NCBI GenBank assembly: GCA_035235625.1
Contig: CP141148.1
Span: 35,217,057-35,281,056 of the forward strand
Length of the DNA stretch: 64,000 bases
Origin: Saururus chinensis
Lineage: Eukaryota; Streptophyta; Magnoliopsida; Piperales; Saururaceae
Direction of reading: 5' to 3'
Notes under the pieces: model-generated
Seen by the model: only the letters and a program-made list of their open reading frames with translations
Told to the model about the DNA's origin: nothing
Database searches by the model: none
In this document: in pieces, positions 48,125 to 60,128 of the stretch
How positions within the stretch are numbered: the first letter of the stretch is position 1
How the letters are laid out: each line of letters opens with the position of its first letter
Made by a program: the position numbers and the translations under genes

Positions 48125-48127
48125 TTA

Positions 48128-49600
48128 GTATAGATAGAGTGTCCCACAATTTTACCCATGTTAATTAGGTGTCCACGTAAAAAAATCTTGTGTGTTGTTT
48201 TTTACTTTGATTTGACTATTTGGATAAAAATTTGAGTTTGGTTTTCATTTATAAAGGGAAAATATATTTTATAACTTAATTATGAGTTAGAGGCACTTTA
48301 TCTTTCTCAGTTTAATTCTCTTCTACCCATACAAACCAACATCCCATTTAATTTTAAACATGAACTAATTTATAAGACACTTAACATGAGGAGGAAATAT
48401 TTTAGTATTGCATATGAAAGAGGGATTACCACGTTTTGGAAAGAAGATCAAGACATGTCAATAATATATTGGAGTTTGCCTCATTCCTAAAGATCATAAC
48501 CAAATGAAATAAGACCAAATGCATGTTTTAATACCCAAAAGCTACACCAAATTTGGACCCAAGAGAAAACTTCTAAAAGTTTTGGCCCAACTGAGTGCTA
48601 TTGACTCTTTCTTTTCTTTCACCCTGAGCCCCCATAAGGCCTACAAATTTATTATTCAAGAGTGGAACAATCCTTCTAAATCCATTTTAAGGAGTACATT
48701 GAAGAAAACCTTAGGAGGGCTTTTAATATAGGGGATGGTTAGATATCAAATTGAGTAAAATGTTGATCGAATGAAATTAATGTTAACATAAGTAAGTGAA
48801 ATCAAAATTACTTTTTAGGCCAAATTTCCTAATTTGATGAAATTGAATGGAATAGAATGCTATGGGTGTGTGGAAGCTAGAAATTGATTGAAAAAATAAA
48901 TATGGCTATTCTGTGGAATCAACCAACCACATAACACAAAAATATTGAACTACCCCTCCTCTCTTTCCACTAACAACCCACTAAATCTACTTCATTGGTC
49001 TAGCCTTACCTCTGCCTCCTAGCAAGCCCTTCCTAGCCTATCCCCATCTACAATTCCTATTCTTCTCCTCTACTTCCTGGCTCATGCTTCTCTTTCTTCT
49101 TCTTCTCCTCATCTTTTTTCTTTTCGTATTCCTTCCTCCTAGCATCTGATAGAACTAGCTATGAACCTATTATGTGAGAATTTTTTTCCAAATTTCAATC
49201 TTAAAAAATGAACCCATAAACATCTTTAAGTTATAATCACACATGAGTTTTAAGTATGGTTCAACATATTCATTATTAATAACATTTAGCTTACATCTTT
49301 CGGTTAGTGTTAGTTGGGTGACAATAAGAATAAATCTGGATTATCATCCTTTTTCTTCTCTTCCTTTTTCTCTTTATTCTTCTCCTTTTCTTTTTCATAA
49401 TTAGCACTTAGTTGGAAAGTTGTCTAACTATTGGGTACATATAACCTTTGCACAATAAAAGGTGCACATCACAATCAATGGAAGTTTGAGTTAGAAAGCT
49501 TGAACACAGGTAAAATTAAAACCTATCATGATTTTAAGTATTTGAATATATTTATGGCTTTATTTTTAAATATTGAAGCTTATAAAGAAAGAAATCAAAA
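48128..49600. other. No supported gene
   Basis: AT-rich with a pyrimidine-rich stretch at 49010-49140 (CTCCT/CTTCTTCTCC). The 70-aa plus frame at 48519-48731 has no recognised domain. Confidence 0.4.
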
Positions 49601-50866
49601 TTTTATATGATTTTCATGGTCTATTTACGACTACTCCCACCATATAACGAAGAGGAGTTAGAAGTGGAGCAAGCCAAGAAAGGTGGGTTGGGAGGCCAAG
49701 GTGGGACATGGCCAATGGAGAAGGAGTTTTAGTGTGTTGTTGGTGGCGTTGAAGTGGAGAGCTTGTGTTGTAGCACCTTTTATTTTCCTATATTTTTAGG
49801 TAATTTTGAAATTTAATTTGAAACAGTTTAGGCATAAAATTAGGTAAATGGGTACGCGAACCTAAGTTGGGTAAGGGGCATAATGGACAGTTTTGCCGAC
49901 CCATCCAATAGACAATCTGTGGTGCCAAGTTGTCTCAAATTGGTTGGAGTTGGTTGAATATGATTTGGCTCGCTTATGGTAGAATCCAATTTGATTTGTA
50001 ATAAAACTAGAAAGAGTCCAAATAGAGAGGAAGTCGCCCAACATGGGACTCTCCCTACTTAGGTCACCTACCCTCTCTCTCTCTCCACTTTGGTTGCACC
50101 CCTTTCTTCTCTCTCTCTCTCTCTCACTTGGTCAATCCCCTCTTTCCCTTTCTCCATTCCTCGTCTTTATTCTCCCCCTTGTTCCTCACTTAGTTCTCCA
50201 TAATTTTGCATTGTTCTCTTGAGAAAATCGTTAGAAAGTCCTAGACATTTGGATTCCATGCAATTAGAACTCCAAATTGAGCAATTCATCTAACTTGCAA
50301 GCCATATAAAGTTCTGATTTGAGGGTTATAGTTCACATCAAGGTAAGGGAATGAATTTCCTTTGCTTTTGATTGAATCATTATTGTTTTACTTACGTGGT
50401 GCCTAAGTAAAATTGTGTAAAACTAGGGTTTGTGCAAGAGGAAGGTTTTTTGCATTGATTCTAGTTTTAGAGGCTCAACTTGAGAGGTAAGTGGTCTACA
50501 CTCTTTGATTTGCATATTTATGGTTATTTTGATGATTATTCTTGATTTTGTGTAATTAAGGTTTAATCTACATGCAAAAGTTATGAATTTTAACTTGTAA
50601 TTTCATAAACTATGACTATATGATGATTCAAAAAATGTTTAGCGTTATTATTGTGACCGGTTATTTTGTGTTATAATGTTTAGTCATAATTTATTGTTTC
50701 TATTAAGAAGTTTATTTGGGGAGAGTGTAAATCTATTTCTCCTATAATTCCCTATTGGGGCCTTCTTGGTTTTTTCTTTTTGCTTCAAAATTTCTATGAA
50801 ATCTTGATAACTTCTAGAAGTTTCTATGTTAAAAATTTTAGGGTTTTTTTATGAAGTATTCATTGG

Positions 50867-51047
50867 TCATTCATTAAAGTTTTCATGAATATTGATTTCT
50901 ACCAGTTGACACTGTTTTGGATTTCATACTTAAGTTTGAGATCTTTTCTTATTGGTCATCCATTGAAGTTTTCATGAATATTGATTTCTACCAGTTGGCA
51001 CTGTTTTGGATTTCATACTTAAGTTTGGGATCTTTTCTTATTGGTTT
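50867..51047. repeat. Tandem duplication of about 91 bp
   Basis: Two almost identical units, each containing AAGTTTTCATGAATATTGAT and CACTGTTTTGGATTTCATAC and ending TCTTTTCTTATTGGT. The units start near 50867 and 50958. Confidence 0.9.
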
Positions 51048-51189
51048 AGCCTCAGGAAAAGCAATATCACACTATTTATTGAATTTTCTGTAAGGCACGT
51101 GGGTCAAATTTTATTGTTTTCTAATTCCATGTTCAAACATGTTTTATGCTTTCATATCACACTATTTTGCTCTCAACCTTCTGGAGGGT

Positions 51190-51195
<6 letters not shown>

Positions 51196-51224
<29 letters not shown>
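51196..51224. repeat. (TA)n microsatellite
   Basis: About 28 bp of TA. Confidence 0.9.
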
Positions 51225-51226
<2 letters not shown>

Positions 51227-52099
51227 CCAACATAAAAATTCATGATTGCTTTGGAGTCTCTGACATTGAGTTATGCTATTTTGATTCTTACTTCTTAAGT
51301 TTTCCATCATTAGGTAGTAATTTTTAAAATATGAATTAATTACCTTTTGAAGTCATGTTAGTAACTATATGATTTAACTATGGTAAAAATTTCATGCTCA
51401 TATAATGTTTGGAAGTATTTTTCTTAAAATTAGAGATAAATCACAATGATAAAACTAAGGTTTTGTGGTCATGTACATAGAGAGGTAAAATGCTTTGCAT
51501 GCTGATTTTATGCATATTTTATTGTTTTGAACATGTTTTTCCTAATGTGTGAATATATTATGGGGTGAGGATGGGTTATGCATATTGGGTAACAAGATTG
51601 GAAATTTATAATTTTTAAGTGCACCTTCAAGCCACAAAAAAAATTGTACGAAAAATAATTTGAGCAAGCTCAAGTGGACTTTGGAGAATCAATATGTAAT
51701 GTCTTTAGGACCAGTACCAGATGTCTACATGTGTTCAAGGACGTGGACCCTTGGGTAAATGGTGTTCATGTAAAGTGGAAGATCAAGGTCCTTTATATAA
51801 ATATGGGAATACAGCTTTATTTAAAGATGATTCCAACATGGCAATGCTTCATGATTACTTTATTGTAGGTTATATTTATATTAAGATTATGTTTTAAAAA
51901 TATGAGTTGTGAATTTTTGTATGTAAATAATCTTATTAGGCATAAGCTCACAAGTAGTTTTTCTTTCGCACGAACTTGCCACCTCGTGTACTTGTACACA
52001 CAAGTACCTTCAAGTAAGAAAAAATAAATGTTTGTTATAGTGAGACAAGGATAGCTACTGTCACTAGATTTTTTTTAATTTATTTTTGAATTAAAAAAT

Positions 52100-54250
52100 A
52101 GAAAAAATATTTTTTCTTTTTCTAGAAACTCATTTGTCAAATCCTTCAAAAAATATATTAATCTAGGGCATGACTCACTCATTTTTTAACACATAAATAA
52201 TCAAACCATTGTGTCTTTATATATATATAAGACATGATAAAATTACAACCAAATCTCAAAGGGTCTTGTCTGAGTACATACCAAACTACATACTACACAC
52301 AACTATAAATAATTGGCACACTTGTGCCTATGTTTAAAAATTACACACAAACTAAAGTTTAATATCAAGATTAGAAAATCCTACATATAATTAAGAACTT
52401 CACTTCCTCTCTTAGCATAAGAGTCCTCATCAGGTTATTCGTTTAGAGAACATGCATCAAAACAAATGTAGAGTATAAGATATACCTAGTGGGATGGCTA
52501 AACAGGAACTATAATAATTTTAATAATTATTATACAATAACATTCTAAAAGAATAATATAATAACTAACATAAATTCCATTTCAAGGAATATTATACTTC
52601 AAATCATCAAAAACTTAACAAACAATCATGCTTAAACATTCTTCCAAGTATCACATGACTCTCACTTAGAAGTTTCTAACTTCTTAAATGCAAGTCAAAT
52701 GGTCTCTATAATACGGTAGCTACGTCTAGGAGTATAGCCTCGCCTCACTAAACTATGAGTTGCATATATTTGAACCTCATGTAGTTTGAAGTTTGCCCAC
52801 TCTATTTATGCTATGAAGCTAAGGCCCAAAGGGGCTCATAGACCAAAGTAATTGAAGTCTTGACATCTATGATTATCGAAACCTCCTATATTGAGCTGCG
52901 TGGGACCATTCATTTTTAATGCTCTAGTCCATTCGAACATGACTCTCTAGCAAGCGACGCGGTTCTACAATACTCCCATCTTTAGAAAGCCGAAAGACCT
53001 TGGTCCTATTTCATACCAAACCATTTTCATTTACATAGCTAAAGACTCACTTGAGAAGCTAAGGCACTGAGGGCTCCTCTAACCTCTTATGCCAAAAGAC
53101 ATTAGTCTTGGGGATCCGATCCACTTTAAGTATATTCACACAAGGGTGCATACACTCAATTATAATTCATCATGTCACCACATATAATTGCAATTCATGC
53201 ATCAAATAACATGTTATTAATTCTTATAATAATAGTCTAACATTTATAGCAATTCCTACTAAAAAATGCCCAAAACCAACTTAATGTCAGTTAACTCATT
53301 GGCGTATCGACTAAGTCACCGATGACCATCGGTAACTCATCGACACCTCAAATCCTTTGCTGACGGTGAAATAAATAGAAGAATCATCCTCATCGATGTT
53401 TTCATTTACACATTGACATAACTATTGGTTATCCATTGGTAAAACACTGATGTGCCATAGGTTCACCGATACCATTCAATCTTCTTCTTCTCACATCGAT
53501 AGCATCTTCAACACATTAACAAATGCGCTAGTGAATGGGGGAAAATAATGCAGAATCATATATTATCATGAAAATAACTTTCTAGAATCAAATATAATCA
53601 TGTGATCAACTTTAATTTAATCATTAACTATCACATGGAGATATTAAAGGGATATTCATCAACACGACGTGAAATATTTATACATGATTCATAAATTTTA
53701 TGAACAACACAACATATCATTCACTAATGGTTTAATATGAATTTAAAGCATATACTATTGTATCATCATTCATCAACATGAATTTCTTGCTTTAGTATCA
53801 CAATTTTAAGTTAGCAATCCGACCTTTGATCAAATGAAAAGATCTCTACATATCCAGTTGCTACTTCCTTCTTCAAAACTTTGACTTGCCCTAACCTGTT
53901 GTTCTCCCTCAAAGTCAGAGAATCCACAAGATTTGGGTCAATAATTCGTCAAAGGTATTTATATGGAAGTATAAAAATTGAATCTTGGTGCTTAACCAAC
54001 TCTAAAAACCATATGAAATCACTTTAATTGTAGTTTTGCAACTGTTAGTAGATTGGTTCTAGTATCACCAATGCGTCAAACCCTACCGATATAAAAATAT
54101 AGCTTTATTAGTGAGTCTGTCAACACGTCAAACCTTGCCCATAGAGGAATTATTGTCTCATCAATAGGTTTATTAACACGTCAAACCTCACCGACAGTGA
54201 AAATATTATTTCACCAATGTGTTCATCGATGTGTTGATGCCTTAAAATAA
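52100..54250. repeat. Repeat-rich region, LTR-like features
   Basis: Contains a TATACCTAGTGGGATGGCTAA segment (52480) reminiscent of the CATACCCAGTAGGAG motif of copies A and B, and degenerate repeats at 53280-53500 (CACCGATGACCATCGGTAAC) and 54055-54240. Possibly a fourth, more diverged, large repeat. No coding sequence. Confidence 0.3.
54055..54240. repeat. Tandem repeat of about 60 bp, CA(C/A)GTCAAACC
   Basis: Three units with AACACGTCAAACC(T/C), CCGA, AATATT/AATTATT and (T/C)CA(A/C)CAATG. Confidence 0.7.
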
Positions 54251-54924
54251 GTAATAATTTACATATCTTCTTATTTATCATCGTTACTATTTTTTTGAAT
54301 AATTTATTCCATAATATTATAATTTAAAAGGTTTAAGAATTCTCTTTAGAAATTACAGGTGTTCCAGTGGCAATAAAGACTTATTAGTGGTTATTTCTTT
54401 ATTTTCAAATGATTGTGACAATCATTCATCACGTGATTCATTTTGCAAGATATTTGGTACCTGCACATTTTAATTCTATTTTATTTTGAAACCAAATTAT
54501 TAATCACTAAATTGACTTCAAGTGATTGCATTTTACTGGTTCACGATGTCGTGCTAGAGGGACCCTCAATTTGGGATTGTGGCACGTGTATGCTTTCTTA
54601 TGTGCCCATATGAATTATGAGAATATCGAAAACCTTCACACAATTTTTGGAATATGAGACCTCGTATCTCTTTGACAAATCCTCTAAAATTCAAATTCAA
54701 TTGTTGTCTTGCTCTTAAAAAAGGCCAATACTTAAGATCCACATGTTACTAAACACATGTTGCTAAATGCAAATTCATGTTAGATTAAAATAAAAAATTA
54801 TGATCTATACTTAACATCATGTGTTAATGTGAATAACATCAACAGGATGGGCAAAGCTCTTTGATTTTGCGAAGCTATAGGAGGTCCCAGCTTTTGTGCA
54901 TTGAGCTATGAGGAGTTGTATCTT

Positions 54925-55115
54925 ATCACTTTAAAAAAGATAGTGATATTCCTATACTACTTTTTCTACAACTTAGGCTTTACATAATTTATGATTATAA
55001 TAGGAAAAAGTAAATTTTATATTATTAAGTGGGACTCACTTTTTCTATCTAATCAAAGGTGATAGAAGATATATAATATAAAAAAAGAAATATTAATATC
55101 ATTTTCCTTTAAAAA
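54925..55115. mobile_element. Possible MITE related to 22.66-22.86 kb
   Basis: Left GATAGTGATATTCCTATACT and right ATTAATATCATTTTCCTTTA are roughly inverted. The interior shares CTTTTTCTA and TCTATCTAATCAAAGGTGAT with the 22.7-kb sequence. Ends uncertain. Confidence 0.35.
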
Positions 55116-55479
55116 AAACACCAACGTTCAGCTATGCTATTGCTATGCTTTTCTTCCCCAAAACCTATAGACTTGAACATGACTTATATCATGCCCCTTT
55201 GCCCTCAATCTTGCCAAAAAGTGAGATTCATTATTTTTTTAGACAAGAAAAGAATAAGAAAACTATGAACACATGGTACACTTATTTGCACGTACTTATT
55301 TGCACGTGCATTCATCCTTAAAATCAATTTTTTCCCATGAATGCAAATCTCTTGGATTATGATCCAAATAACCATAGCCAAAATGGGGTCCAATGAAACA
55401 TAAAATATTGAGTTGCCAAAAGTGATCAGGCGTAATTTTTATAATGATTTTGTACATTTGCATCAGGCTAAGGAATCAG

Positions 55480-55980
55480 GCAGTTCGCCACATGTGAGAG
55501 AATTGTCACGTGCGGGTGCTGAACAAACACTTGAGTGTGGGGCCATGACTAATGAGCATGGGCACGGAGGACCACCAATTCGTGTGGCGCAGGGGCGATC
55601 ACCGGCTCGTTGCGCACGCATAAATGAGCGAATAGGACAGCTCATGTGTAGGAGGAAATGGCGGAAATAGCCCTGCCTACCTTTTCGGTACTCCAGTCTG
55701 AGAGCGGGGTGGGAAGGAGGGCCCCACCGGAGCTAGAGTCCAAAGAAAACGCGCAGCGAAAGCGACGAGTCGTGACTCGGCCCCTGGTCAAATCCTCGGT
55801 CAAAGATCGGCTTTTTCCTCCCTGTCCGTACCCTGCCACGCTGGCCGGAACAAATGCGAGAGCTGACGTGGCTCTTGGGTCCGCCTCCTTTTAATTGGCC
55901 GGTGGGAGTGGGCACATGCCAGGAAAGCTGAAAGCAGAGCAGCTAACGCTCCGGTGTGGAAAGACGAAATTGTCCTCCCT
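55480..55980. promoter_or_regulatory. GC-rich island with clustered cis-elements
   Basis: A 500-bp GC-rich block in very AT-rich surroundings. It holds a G-box CACGTG (55507-55512), TGACGTGGC (55864-55872), and two GGTCAA cores (W-box on the minus strand, 55786-55791 and 55798-55803). Open frames of 60-85 aa on both strands show no domain. It might be a promoter, an untranslated exon or an exon of an unrecognised gene. No protein-coding gene can be supported within 4 kb. Confidence 0.35.
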
Positions 55981-56124
55981 ATTAGGCTACAATAATAACC
56001 CATGGAATATTTAGCACGATTTTCATTTTTTTTTTTACTTTTTCATAAGGTTTCTTATTACTAAAATGTCCATCTTAACTTATAATGAATCTGTTCAATA
56101 AAAGTCTAGTCTTGGATAAATAAA

Positions 56125-56285
56125 TAAAATATAATATGTTTACACTATGTTTTTTACACTAAAATTTTTTATTACTTTTAATTAGATTAAAAAAAGTGAA
56201 TTTTGATGTTATCATATGTAACTCGCCTTTTATCCAATCGAGAGGCCAAAGTAAATTTTTAATATAAAAAAAGTGAAATATCAAC
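56125..56285. mobile_element. Possible AT-rich MITE
   Basis: Left AAAATATAATATGTTTACAC and right AAATTTTTAATATAAAAAAAG show partial inverted similarity; interior TTATCCAATCGAGAGG relates to the other two members. Weak. Confidence 0.25.
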
Positions 56286-57218
56286 CTCCTAAACAAGTAA
56301 TCTCACGTAACAATAAAGAGGTTCACTTTTCTATGTCTAATTAAAACCCTAATGTAAAATTTTCATAAATTAATGTCTTTGGTATTATTATGGTAATTTT
56401 AATGTAGTTAGCTTTGCACGCCAAGATGTTATAATCATAATTAAGTAAAAAAATTTTCATCAATTTAGGGTTAGTGACATGAATCTTACGCCTCTATTAT
56501 AGCTTATTTTGTACCAACCATTTTGTAAGTGATATATTTATATATTTCTTTATTAACTTCATTTAAGTTTTCTTATGATATTATCTACATTAATTTCTTT
56601 TTTTCTCACTAGGGCATCTATTGATAATTTTTGTTTATGCTCATTCCAAGGCAACTTATACACTTTAAGTTTCTTCCCTAAAAGTGTTACCCCTAAATTT
56701 TTACATATATATTTATTTTTAATTCTATATTTCTTAGTTATTAAATATATTCACCTTAGTATCATCATTTTAGTTATATTCAATTTATCTATATGATTTT
56801 TTTTATTCCTAATATTCTACTCAATAAAGTATTGTATACCTAATAGTTGTCTTATACAACTCACTTTTAAACCTATTTGGGATGCATATATCATACAATA
56901 CTCCCAACCTTGCCATCTATTTTACCCACCTTGCATTAAGTCTATACACCTAATTGACTTAAAAATGTGTCAATGCAAACTAACAAGTCATTTGTTATAC
57001 TATCATGCTCTCCTCTTTAACTCAATGTACAAGCACTACTACTAGTCAAAAGGGATGTCATAGTAAAAGAAAGGAAAATAAGAAGGGGAAAGAAGGGGGA
57101 TATGTCATCGTATCATCATAAGCATAAGTTAACCTGACTTGCATTCTAGGTTTTCCATAACATGAGCAAAATACTTGCATGTGTAATGGAGGTAAAACAA
57201 ACACAAGATAAAAAAAAT

Positions 57219-57322
57219 ATTCCATTTGTCCTATATTAATAGATACATTTGGATTTTTAAAATAAATTAATTTTAATTTATTTAAAAAAAATAAGTAGTT
57301 ATTAATTTAGAATAGAGGGAAT
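57219..57322. mobile_element. Short Stowaway-like MITE
   Basis: Left TATTCCATTTGTCCTATATT and right end (complement TATTCCCTCTATTCTAAATT) form a hairpin of about 104 bp. Confidence 0.65.
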
Positions 57323-57375
57323 ATGCAATTTTGTAATAAATATTAAACTTTATAATGCCTTAATTCTACAATTTA

Positions 57376-57896
57376 GGGGCTATTTTATGTGTTAATTTTA
57401 TTAGAAACAAAAGTAGAAATGAAAGTAGAATTTTTCAATAATTTACCACCGAATTAGAATTACGTTTGATAATAGAAGTTTCTATAGTAAGTTTATCAAA
57501 CATATTTTTAAAATTTAAATTAATATAACTTTTTTTCTATAACTGTATATACGTTTTTCGTACTAGTGTGTTCCTTAAATTTAAATCCTATAAAACAAGA
57601 TCTCATAAGGGTAAATAATTTTAAATTTTTAAATAGGCCCTACCTATATGGTACACTTCTCCATACTTAAATTAATATAAGAGATATTTATTAAAAAATA
57701 ATATAATTTATAATTTAAAAATAGAGGATTAGAGCCGGAATTGATAAAATTACCTCACGATGTAATTTAGTGATTCGAACTTAAAATAACTTAGAATTAA
57801 TTTTTAGACAAATTTTTTAATTATGTGCACATGATTTCCATAATTTGGACAAAAAATAAAGCAAAATCGATAAAAAATTAATATCTAAACAGCCCC
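57376..57896. mobile_element. PIF/Harbinger-like (Tourist-type) MITE, 521 bp
   Basis: Left GGGGCTATTTTATGTGTTAA and right end (complement GGGGCTGTTTAGATATTAAT) are inverted, with TTA directly outside both ends (57373-57375 and 57897-57899). Same terminus and target duplication as the 4.18-kb element at 43944-48124. Confidence 0.65.
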
Positions 57897-58149
57897 TTAA
57901 ATAGAGAAGTAAAGGTAAGATATTTTAAAATTTAAAGTTCTAGAGCTCCCTCTATGCGATTCTTGGAAGGATTTCTAGTAAGGCGGAGGCCGGCATTCTA
58001 ACATGCCGAAGTCGTTTCATGTTCTTCCAGGTTGGCATGCACCCATCCCTTTTGGGATTTGGTGAGTAGAGTCCCAACCTTTGATGGCTTCCTCCCTTCG
58101 CTACAGACGGTATGCAAGTTGCTGCTGGTATCTATATTTGACTTCTTTC

Positions 58150-58235
58150 GGTGTGGAGTCCTTTGTTAACTTAGCATTATTGCTTCATGGTGTGGAGTCC
58201 TTTGTTAGCTTAGCATTGTTGCTTCATGGTGTAGC
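58150..58235. repeat. Tandem duplication of about 42 bp
   Basis: GGTGTGGAGTCCTTTGTTA(A/G)CTTAGCATT(A/G)TTGCTTCAT occurs twice, followed by a partial third GGTGTAGCATC. The 95-aa open frame over it is not recognised and probably not a gene. Confidence 0.85.
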
Positions 58236-58369
58236 ATCATTTAATGGCTTCACCTCCATATTTGTTGGTCAGCATAGTGGCGATCCTTTGGAGATAACCC
58301 TTGTGAAGAAGTGCACTAACATTTCCGCATTGGTAGTTTCTTATATGTATTTGTTTGTGGGTTCCTAAT

Positions 58370-59559
58370 ACAAGAAAAAAGATGTAATGAAGAGGTACAA
58401 AGAAAAAAACAAAAAGGACAAAATTAAGAAGCAAGAACCGTAGAACAGCAGTAGAATTAAATTATAAAAATATGAATATTTTTCATTATTTTTCTTCTTA
58501 CATGAAACAAAGTTCAATAAAATGTAGAGTTTTGCATGAATTTGATTTCTCAAACACAAGATAAGTTGCAAGCACACGCACATACAAAATAATTGTATTC
58601 AAGGGCAATTAACTAATGTAGAGTTCCATAAGAATTTAATTTATAGAACCTAAATCTCAACAATCAATAAGCATCGGCTTAAAAATTGTAATATGAAATA
58701 AATTTTTTGTTTAATTCATCTTTGTTCAACATGAACTGCATACATGTTGAGCAAAAGAACACATGAACTGCTCACACACACATTGAAAAGATAAGAAAAC
58801 GAAAGGTTATATGGTCAATGCACAGCCTGGGGCTAGAAATGATGGTTGCAATCTGACAATGCAGTTTGGAATCCCACCCCATTTCCATAACAAAGAACGT
58901 TGTTTCTCATGTGATTCTTATGCAATACCCTGTCACTGCATTTACAGAACTTAGGGCTAGGCCTTGGTGAGCCTACTGACAGATTTTACTGCAGTGATTG
59001 GCAAAATTTCTGAACAAGGGTATTTTTGGGTATTCAACCCATCAGTGCAGAATGGCCCTGTATAATTCTGGCATGGCCCACCAGATTAGCTGAGAGTGCC
59101 AGAGGCATCTGCCATGTGGCATTGACTGGTGGGGACCACTTAGTCTTCTAGGGAAATTCAAGGCCCTTACTTGTTGACAGAGGGCTCATGAAGCCTAGGC
59201 AAGCGAAATGCTTAGTACATTGCTCAAAGATTTAGTTTCCTAGGGAAAGATTAGTTAATTAATAAAATATTGAATTTGAGGTGGACTAACCAAATGATTA
59301 GACTGCTGGGAGTCTCCCACCCTTTCACACATTCCATTAATAGGGTGGCTGTCTTCCATGATCCATCTGCCTCATCTTCTTGGAAGAGGGTCTCCAAGTC
59401 CTCCAACTCCTATCACTCTTTGTATCTGTTTTTGTGTTACTGTTTCTGTTGATGATGAGTGCTATCACCCCCTATATATCATGAGGCTTTTCTTGGGGGT
59501 TGTTGAAACTGTCAGCGTGAATGGATTTCCTTGGCCACCCCTCATGATGGTCTCCTGAT
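58370..59559. other. No supported gene
   Basis: AT-rich intergenic DNA upstream of the trihelix gene. Short frames at 59270-59560 overlap in two phases and show no domain. Part may be distal promoter. Confidence 0.4.
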
Positions 59560-60107
59560 TTTCTCCAGCTTGATGATGTTTTCTTCCCTTACTGCCTCCT
59601 CCATGTCCCATCTGTAACACCATCTTCAAGTTGCTTTTCTCCTTACTTTCTCTTGTCTAAGTGTTGAGAGACAGGTCTGGAGTTTGAGCTTTTGATGGCT
59701 TTTTGGGGGGTCACCCGCATCATATCATGGCCCATAGATGGAGAAAAAGTGAAAGAAAAGCATCAAGATAGATGAAAAGAAACCGGAACTTCTCTTGCTT
59801 CCATTTACTTTTTTCTTCCCACTGTAGTTGCATATATCTGTGCATTCTTCCCACTACAAATATGAGAGACTTCGTCTCCTCCTCTCCACACTCATGAGGT
59901 CAGAGTCTGCTGGGGTTGTCTGCAGATGCACTTAAATGGCCTCATAAATGTTCTTTTTCCATCTTCTTATGTTGAGTCTGTCGTATGCTTGAATCATCAG
60001 CTTGAAGATATGTAGAGGGGGTGGCGGTGAAAGTGATAGTGATAAAAGATCAGGACCAGCCGGCATCGTCACCTTTTCTTCCTTAGATCCCCCACCTTTC
60101 TTTGCTT
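59560..60107 (+). promoter_or_regulatory. Upstream region of the trihelix gene
   Basis: Contains CT-rich runs (for example around 59875-59890) typical of plant leaders, and no other supported gene. I could not place a TATA box or transcription start with confidence. Confidence 0.3.
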
Positions 60108-60128
60108 ATGCGCATATCAGGCTCTTGA
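60108..60128 (+). promoter_or_regulatory. Upstream ORF MRISGS touching the trihelix start codon
   Basis: ATG CGC ATA TCA GGC TCT TGA, six sense codons in the same frame as the main ORF. The TGA ends at the base before the main ATG (60129). If the leader includes it, it could limit or tune translation by reinitiation. Whether the transcript starts upstream is not known. Confidence 0.5.

Larger units (their letters stand above)
49600..52060. other. Transposon-like non-coding stretch
   Basis: AT-rich sequence with CT-rich tracts at 50060-50170 (CTCTCTCTCT). The arrangement of a CT-rich segment followed by short non-coding leader-like sequence resembles LTR regions of plant retrotransposons, but I find no tRNA primer site, no polyprotein and no paired terminus. 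Confidence 0.3.
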
